Shown here in pieces: positions 18,495-29,300 of a stretch of 64,000 bases of DNA. Source of the DNA: Myrmaecium sp. VS I D KN 1 (taxonomy: Eukaryota; Ascomycota; Dothideomycetes; Valsariales; Valsariaceae); contig JADQAV010000028.1 of NCBI GenBank assembly GCA_019775845.1, positions 186,001-250,000 on the forward strand, in the 5' to 3' direction. The translations under genes were made by a program, and so were the position numbers. The notes under the pieces were generated by a model. That model made no database searches, had not been told where the DNA came from, and saw only the letters and a program-made list of their open reading frames with translations. Position 1 is the first letter of the stretch. The number at the start of each line of letters is the position of its first letter.

Positions 18495-21011
18495 ATGTGT
18501 CAATACCGCCTCGTCAACTTCTACAGCTGCGGCCACACCTTCACCGAGATCGAGCAGGCCTGCGACGCCCCGTCATACCGGCGTCTCGGCCTCAAGCTCA
18601 AGCTCTGGGAATCGGGCTGGGGCGACCTCGTCGTCGCCAGCCCAGCCGACCTAGCCAGCCCAGCCGACCGAAAGAGCGAGCCGAGCGACTGTAACGGCGA
18701 CGGCCCCGCACCCGCACCCGCCCCCGCACCCGCCGTCCCGGAGCGCTTCCACGCCGCCGTCTGCTCGGCCTGCGCCATGATCGCGTCGCGGGGCTCGTCG
18801 GAAGGCCTTGAGGACCCGTATCGACAGAATCTCCCGACGATGGTGCGGCGGTTGTGGGTCCGGCATGATGCGGCTGCGCATGCGTGGATGGAGGCGGTGC
18901 GGGAGAGTGAGCGGGTGGAGGAGCGGATTCGGCGGTTGGAGGGGGAGAGGGAGAGGAGGGCGGCGCTGGAGGAGGCGGCGGCAGCGAGGGAGGTCACTTC
19001 TGGCCTGCCCGGCGATGGCTGGTCGTCTTCGGTTAAGAATGGCAGCCGCGGGGTCACGAAGCAGCGCTACCGCCGCCGCAACAACCGCCGCGGAAAGGTA
19101 AAGGTGAATCCGCACCTCCTTTCCGAGGAGCAGATCGCTTGCCGGTCGATCTGCCTGGCGGACTTCTTTCCCACGGAACCGGAAGCGGAACCGCAAAAGA
19201 AACCCGAAGACCAATCCCGCCCCGCTCAGAACGAGCCAGCACTCACCCCCGCGCCACCACCTCCACCCCCACCCCCACCACCACCCCCCCACACCGCCCT
19301 CCTCCACGCCACCCTCACCCTCCTCCACGCCACCCTCACCCTCCAAACCCTCCAAATCTGGTCCAACATCTGGCCACGCGCCATGCCCGCCCCTCCTCGC
19401 CCTCGGCCTCTCCCTCTTCTTCACTTTCGCCCCCGTCCTCGCACCACCCAACAACAACAACCCCCAGCCCCAGCACCAGAACCAGCACCAGAACCAGCAC
19501 CAGAACCAGCACCAGAACCCACCCGCGCCCACCGCGCCATCGTGTGCGCCCGTTTGGCCCAGGCGATCCATGCGCTGGCGGTGCTGGACGAGGCGACGAC
19601 GCGGCTGAGGGATGCGGTGAGGTTTTGGGAGGTGCTGGTGCAGGCGGAGGAAAAGGGGGCGTGCAGGTTTTGTGGGACGGGGTTTTGTGTGTGTTGGGGG
19701 CGTGCGCCGGTGGTGGGGTGGATGGAGGGGGGGTGGGGTGGGTGGGGTGAGTGGAGTGGTGGGGTGGAGATGGGTATGGGCATGGAGATGCCAATGGAGA
19801 TGTCAATGGAGATCCCGATGCTCCCACAGATGGAGACGGGGACGTACACCCCGCCATCGCACCCGCAACACCCGCAACGCCGGCGATACGGGCGGAAGAA
19901 GCAGCAGAAGCGGCGTCCGAAGCGGGTGCAGCGGTCTCAGCAGCAGCAGCAGGCGCAGGTAGATGGGAGTGTCGTTGTGGGCGATAGCAGCACCGGCGGC
20001 AGCAACAGCACGCCTCCCTCCTCAACGTCTACTTCGACGTCATCGACGACGGTATCGTCCGACCATCATCACCCGTCGTCGCCGCTTCAAGCGCCGCGAG
20101 GACCCCGTCGACAGACTCCATATACATATCAACACCAACAGCATGAATACTGTCACCTGCGGCGTCAAGAGCAACCATATCAGTATCCGCAGCCGCAGCA
20201 TCCTCAGCAGCAGCCGTTAGGCCAGAGAAATCACGCCAGCCACCCATATAACCATACTCCCAACGACCACAACGACCACCGCCGCGACGAGCAGCGCCCG
20301 AACCAGCCCAACGAGCAGGAAAAGCGGAACGACCATGCCTCCCGGCTTACGATACCCGTGCCAGTCCCCGTCGCTGTCGCGGAGCCATCCGGCCCGCGCG
20401 CCGTTTCCACCGCGTCGTCTTCCTCCTCAACGTCCTCCTCCAGCACCCCTCCCCCACAGACAAAATCACCGCCGCCGCCGCCGGCGGTGCAGCTCTCAGC
20501 AGCCGCACCCACCGAAGCAGCGGCGACGGCGAAGCTCGTAAGCAGCTCATGCAAGGTGACGGTGAAACCGAGGACGCCACTCGACATCGCAACCGCGGTC
20601 GCCGTGCCGGACATCCGTCTCTTGCCGCCGTTGCGGAAGGTGGTGCGGGCGCGGACGGGTACGGAGGGGATGGCTACTGCTGTGACGGCGTCTGGAGGTG
20701 TCGTCGGTGGCAGCGGTGGGACGGATGGTAGGGCTGCTGGTGCGGGAGCAGCTACAAGCGTGGCTACAAGCACAGCTCCAGCAGCCACGGCATCATCGCC
20801 ACCCGACATCAAAGGGAAAGGAAAAGAACCTCCTCCCCCACCGCCACAGCAACCCCAGCAACGCAAGACCAAACCCCGCCTCCTCCTCAAGCTACAGCGG
20901 AAGCAGCAGCAGGAGAACACCACCACCACCACCCCGACGGATGCGGACCCGACGAAGAAGCCGCGGTTGGTGTGGGGACGGCTGCCGGCTGCGTCGCCGG
21001 TGGGTGCGTGA
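18495..21011 (+). CDS. Low-complexity Cys-rich protein, same cysteine layout as the gene at 4732
   Basis: Single-exon gene, 838 aa, ATG at 18495 (start MCQYRLVNFYSCGH). No named family recognised. Structured parts: FYSCGHTF at residues 10-17, AVCSACA at about 88-94, a helical segment about 110-165 (EESERVEERIRRLEGERERRAA type), and ACRFCGTGFCVCWG with Cys at about 390, 393, 398 and 400. These three clusters repeat the order seen in the protein at 4732. The remainder is low-complexity: a Pro run, a PAPEP repeat at about 323-340 (CACCAGAACCAG units at 19464-19520), a Met/Glu-rich repeat (MEMPMEMSMEIPM) at about 430, and long Gln-, Ser-, Thr-, and His-rich tracts to the end. The C-terminus ends in a basic segment. 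A nuclear or cytoplasmic disordered scaffold with a small metal-binding module is a fair guess, not more. Confidence 0.7.
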   Translation: MCQYRLVNFYSCGHTFTEIEQACDAPSYRRLGLKLKLWESGWGDLVVASPADLASPADRKSEPSDCNGDGPAPAPAPAPAVPERFHAAVCSACAMIASRGSSEGLEDPYRQNLPTMVRRLWVRHDAAAHAWMEAVRESERVEERIRRLEGERERRAALEEAAAAREVTSGLPGDGWSSSVKNGSRGVTKQRYRRRNNRRGKVKVNPHLLSEEQIACRSICLADFFPTEPEAEPQKKPEDQSRPAQNEPALTPAPPPPPPPPPPPPHTALLHATLTLLHATLTLQTLQIWSNIWPRAMPAPPRPRPLPLLHFRPRPRTTQQQQPPAPAPEPAPEPAPEPAPEPTRAHRAIVCARLAQAIHALAVLDEATTRLRDAVRFWEVLVQAEEKGACRFCGTGFCVCWGRAPVVGWMEGGWGGWGEWSGGVEMGMGMEMPMEMSMEIPMLPQMETGTYTPPSHPQHPQRRRYGRKKQQKRRPKRVQRSQQQQQAQVDGSVVVGDSSTGGSNSTPPSSTSTSTSSTTVSSDHHHPSSPLQAPRGPRRQTPYTYQHQQHEYCHLRRQEQPYQYPQPQHPQQQPLGQRNHASHPYNHTPNDHNDHRRDEQRPNQPNEQEKRNDHASRLTIPVPVPVAVAEPSGPRAVSTASSSSSTSSSSTPPPQTKSPPPPPAVQLSAAAPTEAAATAKLVSSSCKVTVKPRTPLDIATAVAVPDIRLLPPLRKVVRARTGTEGMATAVTASGGVVGGSGGTDGRAAGAGAATSVATSTAPAATASSPPDIKGKGKEPPPPPPQQPQQRKTKPRLLLKLQRKQQQENTTTTTPTDADPTKKPRLVWGRLPAASPVGA

Positions 21012-21479
21012 GTGAGTGAGGGAGTGAGGGAGTGATGAGTGGTCTTTTTGTTGGTTTTCTAGATCGCTTTTTTCTTCTTTTGGAGGCTTAGAGGGGAATG
21101 GGGATGGGATGTGGGGACGAGGTGGAAGAGGATGAGAGAAGGACAGGAAGGGGGATCTTGTGTGTATGTAGATTAATTGATGAATTGATATGAATTGATG
21201 ACTTGATGAATCCGACTGTCTGTCTGTCTTTCTCTCTGTCTCTCCTGCGGCCTGAATAAATTGACCTCCCTGAATTTCAGAAAAAGAAAAGAAAAAGAAA
21301 AAAAAAAAAAAAAAAAAAGAAAAGAACCGTCCATCCTTATGCAGAAACCCCAGCCCAAATGAAATAATTTAAGGAGAGAGGAATGAAGAGATACCGCTTT
21401 TGACCCGAAGCACGCAGCTCCGAGAGACTCAAAGAAAAAAGAGAAAGAGAAAGAGAAAGAGAAAGAGAAAGAGCCCATC
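21012..21479. other. Convergent intergenic region with A-rich and GA-rich repeats
   Basis: About 470 bases between convergent stops. An A run lies at about 21297-21318 and an AAAGAG hexamer array at about 21441-21474. These should be 3'UTR and terminator sequence of both genes. Confidence 0.6.
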
Positions 21480-24269
21480 TCAATCCCTCCCCTCCTCCTT
21501 ACCGTTCTTACCACCCTCACTTTCACCCTCACCCTCCTTCCCACTCTCAGTCCCTCCCTCCTCGCCATCACCCCGTGCCGTCGTCTCCCTAACCCTCCTT
21601 CTCAACGAACTCGCTCCACTTCCACCGGCCTCCCCCTCCTCCCCCTCACCCTTCCCATCCAAAAGCGCTTCACCACCCCCCTGGACCTCCGTCCTCGAGC
21701 TCCTGCCCGACTCCTCCACCCCCATCTCCCCCTCCCCATCACCCTCACCCTCATCACCAGCCGCATCAACAGCAGCAACAGCACCCTGCTTCCCCCAAAG
21801 CCTCCAATAAACGCCCCGAGACGCAAGCAACTCCTCATGCCGCCCCCGCTCCACCACGCGTCCCGCATCGACGACGAGGATAAGATCCGCATGCATCACG
21901 GTGCTGAGCCGATGCGCAATAACAAAGCACGTGCGGCCGCGACCGAGGCGACGGAACGCGGTCTGGATGAGCCGCTCGGTGCCCGAATCGACGGCGGAGG
22001 TGGCCTCGTCCAGCAGGACGAGGCGGGGGTCCTTCAGGATGACGCGGGCGATGGCGACGCGTTGGAGTTCGCCACCGGAAAGCTTGACGCCGCGCTCGCC
22101 GACCTTCGTGTCGTAGCCGTCGGGAAACGTCATGATCTTGTCGTGGATGGCGGCGGCGCGGCAGGCGGCGTGGACCTCGGCGTCCGTGGCGTCGAGGCGG
22201 GCGTAGCGGATGTTGTCCATGATGGACGTGTTAAAGAGACTCGGGTCCTGGGGCACGACGCCGAGCGCCTCGCGCAGGCTGGCCAGCCGCACGTCCCGGA
22301 CGTCCTGCCCGTCGATGCGGATCGCGCCCGCGGTCACGTCGTAGAAGCGGAAGAGCAGCTTCAGCGTTGTCGACTTGCCGCTGCCCGTCTCCCCGACCAG
22401 CGCCACCGTCGTGCCCGGCTCCGCCACGAAGCTGACGCCGTGCAGCGTCGGCTTGCGCGCGTCGTACGCGAAGTGCACGTCGTCGAAGACCACTCGGCCG
22501 CCGTCGAGCTGGAGGTCCGGCGCGTCCGGCTTGTCCGGCACCGTCGACTGCGTCTTCAGCAGCTGGAGCAGCCGCTCGGCGTCGATGAGGTTCGCGTTGA
22601 GCTGGCGGTAGCTGTGGGCGAGCATCCAGAGCGGGTAGGAGAGCGTGCTCCAGTAGCTGCTCAGCGCGACGAAGTTGCCCACCGGCGCCGTCCCCTGCGA
22701 CACCCGGTACGCGGCCAGGAAGCTGACCGTCATCCGGCCCAGCAGCATGACGAACTCCTGCCCCGCGAAGATGAGGTACGACGTGTCGCCGTGCTTCAAC
22801 CCGGCCTCGATGAACGACGACAGCGCTTGCAGCAGCCGGTTCTCCTCGTACTCGGCCCGGTTGAAGTAGGAGATGGTCTGCCAGTTGCTGACGGACTCGT
22901 ACAGCACCCGGTGCTGGTTGCGGGCCTTCTCCGCGTAGTCCCGGCGGATCTCGCTGAGCACGCCGGTGCCGCGGTAGGTCGTCCAGATGTACAGCACCGC
23001 GGCGACCATGATGACGAAGGCGAAGTAGACGTCGAAGAGGTGGGTCACGTAGATGAGCGCGATGAAGAGGTCGATGATGACCGGGCCGGTGTCGAAGAGG
23101 ACGAGCTGGACGAGGGAGTTGAGGGAGTTGGCCTGGTCGACCGACTTGATCAGCTCGCCGGAGTCCTTGTTCTCGTGGAAGTTCATGGACAAGCCCATGA
23201 CGTGCCGGAACGCCATCTGCTTGAGGTTGATGTAGGACCAGTACTCCACCCGGCGCTGCAGCGCGCTTTGCAGGAGGCCGACCGACGCGCGCGAACCGAA
23301 GTACAGGTAGAAGATCCACAGACCGACTTCCTTCCACGGGAGTTCCCCGGTTCCCGCGTTCTGTGTGAGTTTGTCAATGATGATGCCCAATTGGCGTGGC
23401 GTCAGCACATTGAGCACCCGTTCAACCACCAGGCAGACGCCGATCATGACGATGTACAACTGCACCCGGCGGTTCTTCGAGGGCCAAATGTACGGCAGAA
23501 AAATAAGGAAGCCCTTCAGATAGCCCCACCAGCCACCTTCCTCCTCGAGCCGTTGGCGCTGTTGCTCCTTGATCTTCTTGTCCTTGTCGAAAGCCTCCGT
23601 CTTCTTGCCAGACCCTTCAGACGTCGAGCCATATGCTCCATTGGACGCCGCGGCGTCGCCGCTGTTCGGTGCGCCATCCGCATTCAAGAGCGACTCCCGC
23701 TCCTCATCCTCCGCCTTCACATCCTCCTCCTTTCGCAACACAAGGGAAAGGCCAAACCCGGACAGCGCGAGGGTGATCAGAACCCGCACGGACGCCACCG
23801 CAAGAGCAGCATTAGCAAAGCCGTTGTCCTCCTTCCGCACGCCAGCCAGGACCGTATTAATTAAGTCAAGCACGCAGGCCAGCGTCCAGGCGCCCGCATA
23901 GGCCGACCAGACAGGCCTCTGCGACTCGAGCAGGATCAGGGCGAGGGTGCCGAAGAGCAAGGTCGAGCCCATGACGAAGATAGCCAGGTCCTGCGAAGCC
24001 CACCAGCCGGGCTGGACGAGCGCGCGGCTGATGTAGACTACGGCCTCGGCGACGTAGCTCGCGGCCACGGCGAGGGTGCCGCCCAGCGCGACATACCGAC
24101 GGTTGGCGTCCCGCCGGGCTGATTTGGCGAGCTTCGATGGACTCGAGAGGAAGAAGCTGGCGGCGTAGGCGGCCACGTAGTAGGCGGCCACCAGGACGGG
24201 AGCGAGGTAGTGGAGGACCTTGAGCGCGGACAGCGTGCGGGCTGGGTGGGAGAGGGCGAGCGCGTCCAT
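21480..24269 (-). CDS. hmt1: HMT1/ABCB6-type half-molecule ABC transporter
   Basis: Minus-strand single-exon gene, 929 aa. Order: an extra N-terminal membrane domain of about five helices (about 15-170), which is typical of ABCB6/HMT1; a charged linker (about 185-250); a six-helix TMD1 (about 265-560); and one nucleotide-binding domain (about 590-830) with Walker A GETGSGKST at about 625-633, Q-loop VVPQDPSLF, signature LSGGELQRVAIARV at about 725-738, Walker B RLVLLDEATSAVD and switch His in VIAHRLSTV. The tail from about 845 is Glu/Gly/Lys-rich and probably disordered. In Schizosaccharomyces pombe the family sits in the vacuolar membrane and gives cadmium tolerance through phytochelatin or glutathione-conjugate transport. 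It acts as a dimer. Atm1-type mitochondrial exporters are related but lack the five-helix N-terminal domain and have a targeting peptide, which is absent here. Confidence 0.92.
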   Translation of the reverse strand: MDALALSHPARTLSALKVLHYLAPVLVAAYYVAAYAASFFLSSPSKLAKSARRDANRRYVALGGTLAVAASYVAEAVVYISRALVQPGWWASQDLAIFVMGSTLLFGTLALILLESQRPVWSAYAGAWTLACVLDLINTVLAGVRKEDNGFANAALAVASVRVLITLALSGFGLSLVLRKEEDVKAEDEERESLLNADGAPNSGDAAASNGAYGSTSEGSGKKTEAFDKDKKIKEQQRQRLEEEGGWWGYLKGFLIFLPYIWPSKNRRVQLYIVMIGVCLVVERVLNVLTPRQLGIIIDKLTQNAGTGELPWKEVGLWIFYLYFGSRASVGLLQSALQRRVEYWSYINLKQMAFRHVMGLSMNFHENKDSGELIKSVDQANSLNSLVQLVLFDTGPVIIDLFIALIYVTHLFDVYFAFVIMVAAVLYIWTTYRGTGVLSEIRRDYAEKARNQHRVLYESVSNWQTISYFNRAEYEENRLLQALSSFIEAGLKHGDTSYLIFAGQEFVMLLGRMTVSFLAAYRVSQGTAPVGNFVALSSYWSTLSYPLWMLAHSYRQLNANLIDAERLLQLLKTQSTVPDKPDAPDLQLDGGRVVFDDVHFAYDARKPTLHGVSFVAEPGTTVALVGETGSGKSTTLKLLFRFYDVTAGAIRIDGQDVRDVRLASLREALGVVPQDPSLFNTSIMDNIRYARLDATDAEVHAACRAAAIHDKIMTFPDGYDTKVGERGVKLSGGELQRVAIARVILKDPRLVLLDEATSAVDSGTERLIQTAFRRLGRGRTCFVIAHRLSTVMHADLILVVDAGRVVERGRHEELLASRGVYWRLWGKQGAVAAVDAAGDEGEGDGEGEMGVEESGRSSRTEVQGGGEALLDGKGEGEEGEAGGSGASSLRRRVRETTARGDGEEGGTESGKEGEGESEGGKNGKEEGRD

Positions 24270-25214
24270 GGTCGGCTAGGTACAGTATCCCTCGTGCCTT
24301 GTGGCGGGTGCGAGCAGAGGGCGGCGCGGCGGGGTGAGCAGGGTATAAAAAGGGCAAGGCGGTGGCGGTGCACCGCTGTCAGGACAGGACGGGAAGTGGA
24401 GGGAATGTGAACGGCTTTAAAAGTCGCCGCCGAGCCACAGCTAGAGACGCGCCGGTGGAGATGGGGTTCAGCTGGCCGTCAGACTGGATTTTTCTTCACG
24501 CAGGTAGTAAGCATGAAGAGCTGAGTGACCTCGGGTGGCGTTCCAGCGATTGGGTCGGTGAGTGGAGGGAGTAAATAGTAAGAAAGGTTGTAGGAAGGTT
24601 GTAGGAAGCCATAGGTAGGAAGGTAAGATGTAGTTTAATGGCGACGTCCCCCTTCAGTTCTTTCCCCATTCACAAACCCGATGCCATCACCACCACGGAA
24701 AAGGAAAAATCCCGATCAGACGCATCCGCTTCTTACCGACTGACTGACCGACTTGGTACCCACCTGCTACCTACCTTACCCTCCGCACTGGCCGACGACG
24801 ATGCGCGCGTGCCAACCCGCCCAATGCGACGCTGCCTGACGGACGGACATGAAGTTTTATATATAATGGAGTATCACGGGAAAGCACATGGCGGGCAAGG
24901 AATCGCAAGATATTGGTGTACGGACTGCGTCATAACATCCCCCCCCCCCCCCGCCCGCTCTCCCCGCCCTCGGTCCGATGCTCAATGTCCAATGTCCGAT
25001 GGACGAAACCGGTGTTCCTGTCACTCGCTAATGATCTCAATTGGGAGCTTTCAATATCACGAATACTGGCAGTTAAACGATCACGCGAGAGGGGAATAGA
25101 ATACAAATACAAATACAAATACAAATGTAAATGTAGGTAATTACGGTGGAAGATGTCAGCCGCAGTCGTCCCCATACATACATACACCGCCTTGCCGCAG
25201 CCGGTGGATAGCGC
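24270..25214. promoter_or_regulatory. Upstream region of the HMT1-type gene, bordering the AT-rich island
   Basis: About 945 bases of normal base composition. TATAAAAA at about 24341-24348 lies about 75 bases from the HMT1 start (plus-strand reading). A C run at about 24939-24952 and an AAATAC array at 25099-25132 lie near the island edge. No gene supported. Confidence 0.45.
25099..25132. repeat. (AAATAC)n-type microsatellite
   Basis: About five hexamer units with decay at the right end, roughly 100 bases before the AT-rich island begins. Confidence 0.85.
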
Positions 25215-25249
25215 TCCTTCTATAAGCCACTATAAGTATTCCTTATTAT

Positions 25250-26133
25250 TAAACCCCTATAAAATCGGAGCTAATTAGGCGCTTTAAAATATAACTATAT
25301 ATATTAGAAGGTGGGGATATAGTATTAAGGCCGTAATAAGCTACTTTTATAGTTTTTAATTATTTTTAGTATTATAAACTATATATAACGTTAATTTAAT
25401 AGAGGACTAAAAAGCTAATTATCTCTCTATTAATTTACTCCTTTATAGTATCTTAATTAATTACTATTATATATAGCCGCTACTAGTAATAAGTATATCT
25501 CTTAGATATTAAAGTATTATTCTTATAGCGCTAGTAATAATAGCTAGATCTATATTATTCTAATCCTTCTAAATAACTTATTATATCTAGTCTCTAGTAG
25601 ATAGCTATAGTACTCTCTTTAAAAATTAGAGTTTAAAATAGTTCTAAACTATCTTAATAAGGTTTAAGTCTAGTAAGTTAGGTAGCTAGTTAAAAAGAAA
25701 AATCCGCCGCTATTTAAACGTAGTAATTAAAGCCCTAGCTATATAATAAGGAGTATTATTTTATATAATAAAGTAGATATTATCTAAGAGAAACCTAGTA
25801 TTAAGGAAGAACTATTTAATTAAGAGAATAATATACTTTTAGTAGTTTATTATATTTATATTTCTCTATATTAGTTCTTAAAATAATAGCGGGCTTTTAC
25901 TATATTTATTAATAGCTACCTATATTATCGTTAATAGATACCTAGTATAATAAGGACGTAGGTAGTTATTATTAAGCTATTCCTTAGGCCTGCGAGTAAT
26001 AAATAAACGTATAAAACTACTATTATATATTATACTCTTATCTATCTAGATAACCTATAGTATTTTTATTAGTAGGAGCCGGAACGGAAAAATATAATAA
26101 AAGCGCTTTAATTAGCTAAAATAGGGCGGTTTA
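25250..26133 (-). mobile_element. Dead Tc1/mariner-type DNA transposon, RIP-mutated
   Basis: Terminal inverted repeats are still visible: left TAAACC-CCTAT (25250-25260) followed by AGCTAATTAGGCGCTTT (25269-25285); right, read on the minus strand, TAAACCGCCCTAT then AGCTAATTAAAGCGCTTT (26133 down to about 26098). Both begin at TA, the usual target of this superfamily. Between them (about 880 bases) the minus strand keeps remnants of a DDE transposase: a DNTPYYIARALI-like stretch at about 25735-25785 (compare QDNAPxH) and a degraded SPDLNPIENxW-like stretch at about 25640-25705. The spacing fits the second Asp and the final acidic residue of a DD34-type enzyme. The sequence is TpA-saturated and riddled with stops, so no protein can be made. 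Confidence 0.7.
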
Positions 26134-26342
26134 TTAGGAAATAAGTAATAACTAGCGTAGTTAAGTATTAATAAAGTAGTATTACTTATAATATATAAAC
26201 TAATCCTAACGAGTTACTTCTTTTCTAGCTTCCTTTAATATACTTATATATCTATACTTACTTATAGCTCGCTTATATACTTTTAGTATTATACTTAAGG
26301 TATTTATACTCTATTTAGTCCTAAGGCTCTCTAAGCTTTATA
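26132..26342 (-). repeat. LTR of the Gypsy fossil (3' LTR in element orientation)
   Basis: Begins TATTAGGAAATAAG and ends CTTTATA. It aligns along its full length with the copy at 32766-32976, which has the same length. Confidence 0.88.
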
Positions 26343-29300
26343 ACTATTCTTCCTTCTTAAAAAGGATACTCCTGCAGCCTTAAGTATTATAATAGTCTTA
26401 AAAATAATATTTATAATTATTCCTTCTATTTTTAGAGCGTCTCGCTTATATATATTATATATATAAATAGTAATCTTCTATTTTTAAAAAGGTATCTTTT
26501 ATAGCTATTTCTTCTTCTTCTCTTCTTTTTTTATTATATTTTTACTATTTCTTTCTCTCCCCTTCTATTTATTATCTATTATCTATTATCTATTATCTAT
26601 CTACCTTCTTCTTCTAATACTTCTTTACCCCGCTTTATTTTTATTTATTATAGGAGGCGCAGCTCCCTTATAGCTATCTCGCTTATAAAATAAATATTAT
26701 TCTTACTTATTAAATAAAAGGTAGAAGGCGCTTTATAAATATTTACTTATTTATTACTTCTCGCCCTTAATAACGCCTAGCTCGTCCTTATCTTACTTTC
26801 TTTATATTAATTTTCTACTATTATCGCTTAGTAGCTCTATAGCGACTACTTTATAATATTTTATTACTTCTAGTTTACTTACTATATATATACGTCTTAT
26901 CTTTAAGATAACTTCTTATTAATTATATTATAGCCTGCTCTTATACTCCTTACTCCCCGCTTACTTACTATTACTAAGTTCCTTATTATATACTCTCTTA
27001 TACTTAATATATAAAGAGGTAGTATAAAGCGGACGCTTATAATATTATATTTAAGAGGAATATAGTAATTAAGAAATATATATATTAGATAAAATAATAC
27101 TATAAATATACTCCTATAAGTTACTATCTTCTTATTATTATTTTCCTCGCTCTTTATATACTAACTACCTATAAGTTCTTCCCTTTTTATATACTCTTTA
27201 TAACTACTTTATATAAGAGCTACTTAGTTACCTCGCTACTATATTTATTAATATTAATACTATTAAAAACTTAAGTAAATTTATCTAGGTCTTTAATACC
27301 TAGTATACTATAATAAAGCGAGGTATAGAGTAGGGCGGTAGAGTAGTTCCTATACCTTACTAGTATTTAATAAGTACTAATAATTACTTTATCTTACTAG
27401 TCCTAGCTATATTATATAAAGCTACGGCTCTTAAGGGTCTCTATAACCTTAAGAGGTTAATAGTATATTTTAGTAGTATTACTAACTTATTACTAAGTAG
27501 AGCTTCCTATAGTAAACTAGTAGAGCTTATACTTATTACCTATATTAGAGGAAGATACTAGTAAAGAAATACCTACTTCTACTTCTTTAATACTTTCTAA
27601 GCTCTCTAATAACTATAGTAATTATAGTAGTTATAATAGCTATAGTAGTTATAGTAGTCGCACCCGTAGTTAAGCCTTAGTAGTATAGTTTCTATATAGT
27701 AGTTACTTTATAGTAGTTACTCTTTTCTAGCTACTTTATATCTAGGCTACTCTTTACTTCTTATATATATATAGCCGGCGTACTAGTTACTTATTACTAG
27801 TATAACTATAGTACCTCCTTCTAGAGCTATTTAAATAAGACTTTTCTACTCCTTACTTACTTCCTTTATACTTTATAACTAATTCTTATTTACGTATTAA
27901 ATTCCTCTTTAAGCTCCTTAGTTCCTTCTAGGTCCTCCTTAGTAATCTATTAGTTATATTAGTTTAAATACCTCTTCTATTTAATAAAATATTTCTTATT
28001 AGGGCCCTTACCTATTACTTTAATAATTTCTTTTATCTTATAGTAATAGTCTCCCTTATTATTTATTAGTTCTAACCTAGGTAGCTCTTACGCCTTAAGT
28101 ATATTTAGCGTAGTTTTATATAGCTTTAGCCTTTAAATAATAAATACTAGCTATAAGTATTAGTACTATAGTAATAAAGCTAGTTTATAAGCTTATTTAC
28201 TAATTATATCTTCTACTCGGAAGGGACCTATCTACTATAATATTAGTTTCTTACTAGGTAGATATAGGTGTAGGTCCTTTATAAATAACTATACTTTTTC
28301 GCTAATCTTAAAAGTTCTAGGCGTATACTTCTTATTATAGTATTTTATATATAAGTTTATTACGTTTTAAAAGTACCTTTCTAGCTACTCCCTTTCTTTC
28401 TTAATTATATAAAGTTTTTCTATACTCTTAGTACTTCTTCCTCTAGGACACTACCTATAACATCTTATAATAAAGCTAGGTTAAAGCTATAGAGCGCGTA
28501 AAATAGTATCGTCTTAGGTATACTATATATAGTATTATTATATATAAACTCTACTAAGTAGAGTAGATCTACTTAGTTAACTTATTACTACCTATAGTAT
28601 ATTCTAAGGTAGTACTTTAGTATTTAATTTTACTATTCTATTTAATTATCCGTCTATAGGTAGAATATAGTACTAAAGTACTAGTATACTATATATAAGT
28701 AATAGAAGTATAACTAGTACTTACTCGTAAAAATAAATTCTTTATTACTAAGAATACTTTTAGGTACGCCGAACTATATAAATAGTTCTTCTTCTAATAT
28801 AACTAGTAGCTTAGCTACCCTTACCTTCTTAGTAGTTAGAAAATATAGAGCTATCTTAGTATATTAGTTAACTATAACGAGGATTATATTAAAGACGCGG
28901 CTATTATACTTATTAGGTAGTAGGCTAGTTATAAAATCTATTATAATCTTCTATTATAGTTCCTATAGTAGTAGTAGTTATAATTTACTAGCTAGTTTCT
29001 AATAAGGGTTCTTAATATATTAGTATTCCTAATATATATTTATATATTTTTTTATATTACTTATAAGTATAAGCTAGTAGTAGTACTTATTTAGGAGTTC
29101 TTTAGTTTTAACTACTTTAAAGTAGCTTATCTATAGGTTATTATAATATTTCCTTAGGAGTTCTATATATACTATAGGCTCTTTAAGTATATATAGTTTA
29201 TACTAGTAGTACTTAATACCTTTACTATCTTATATTTAATTTAGGCTCTAGCGTTCTATATTAGTTTTACTAGATTATTACTTTTCTACCTCTTAGGCCC

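Noticed and set aside
21837-23864. 675-aa open frame on the plus strand
   Set aside because: Antisense to the ABC transporter, whose motifs are complete. The antisense product is Val/Asp/Arg-rich without any motif.
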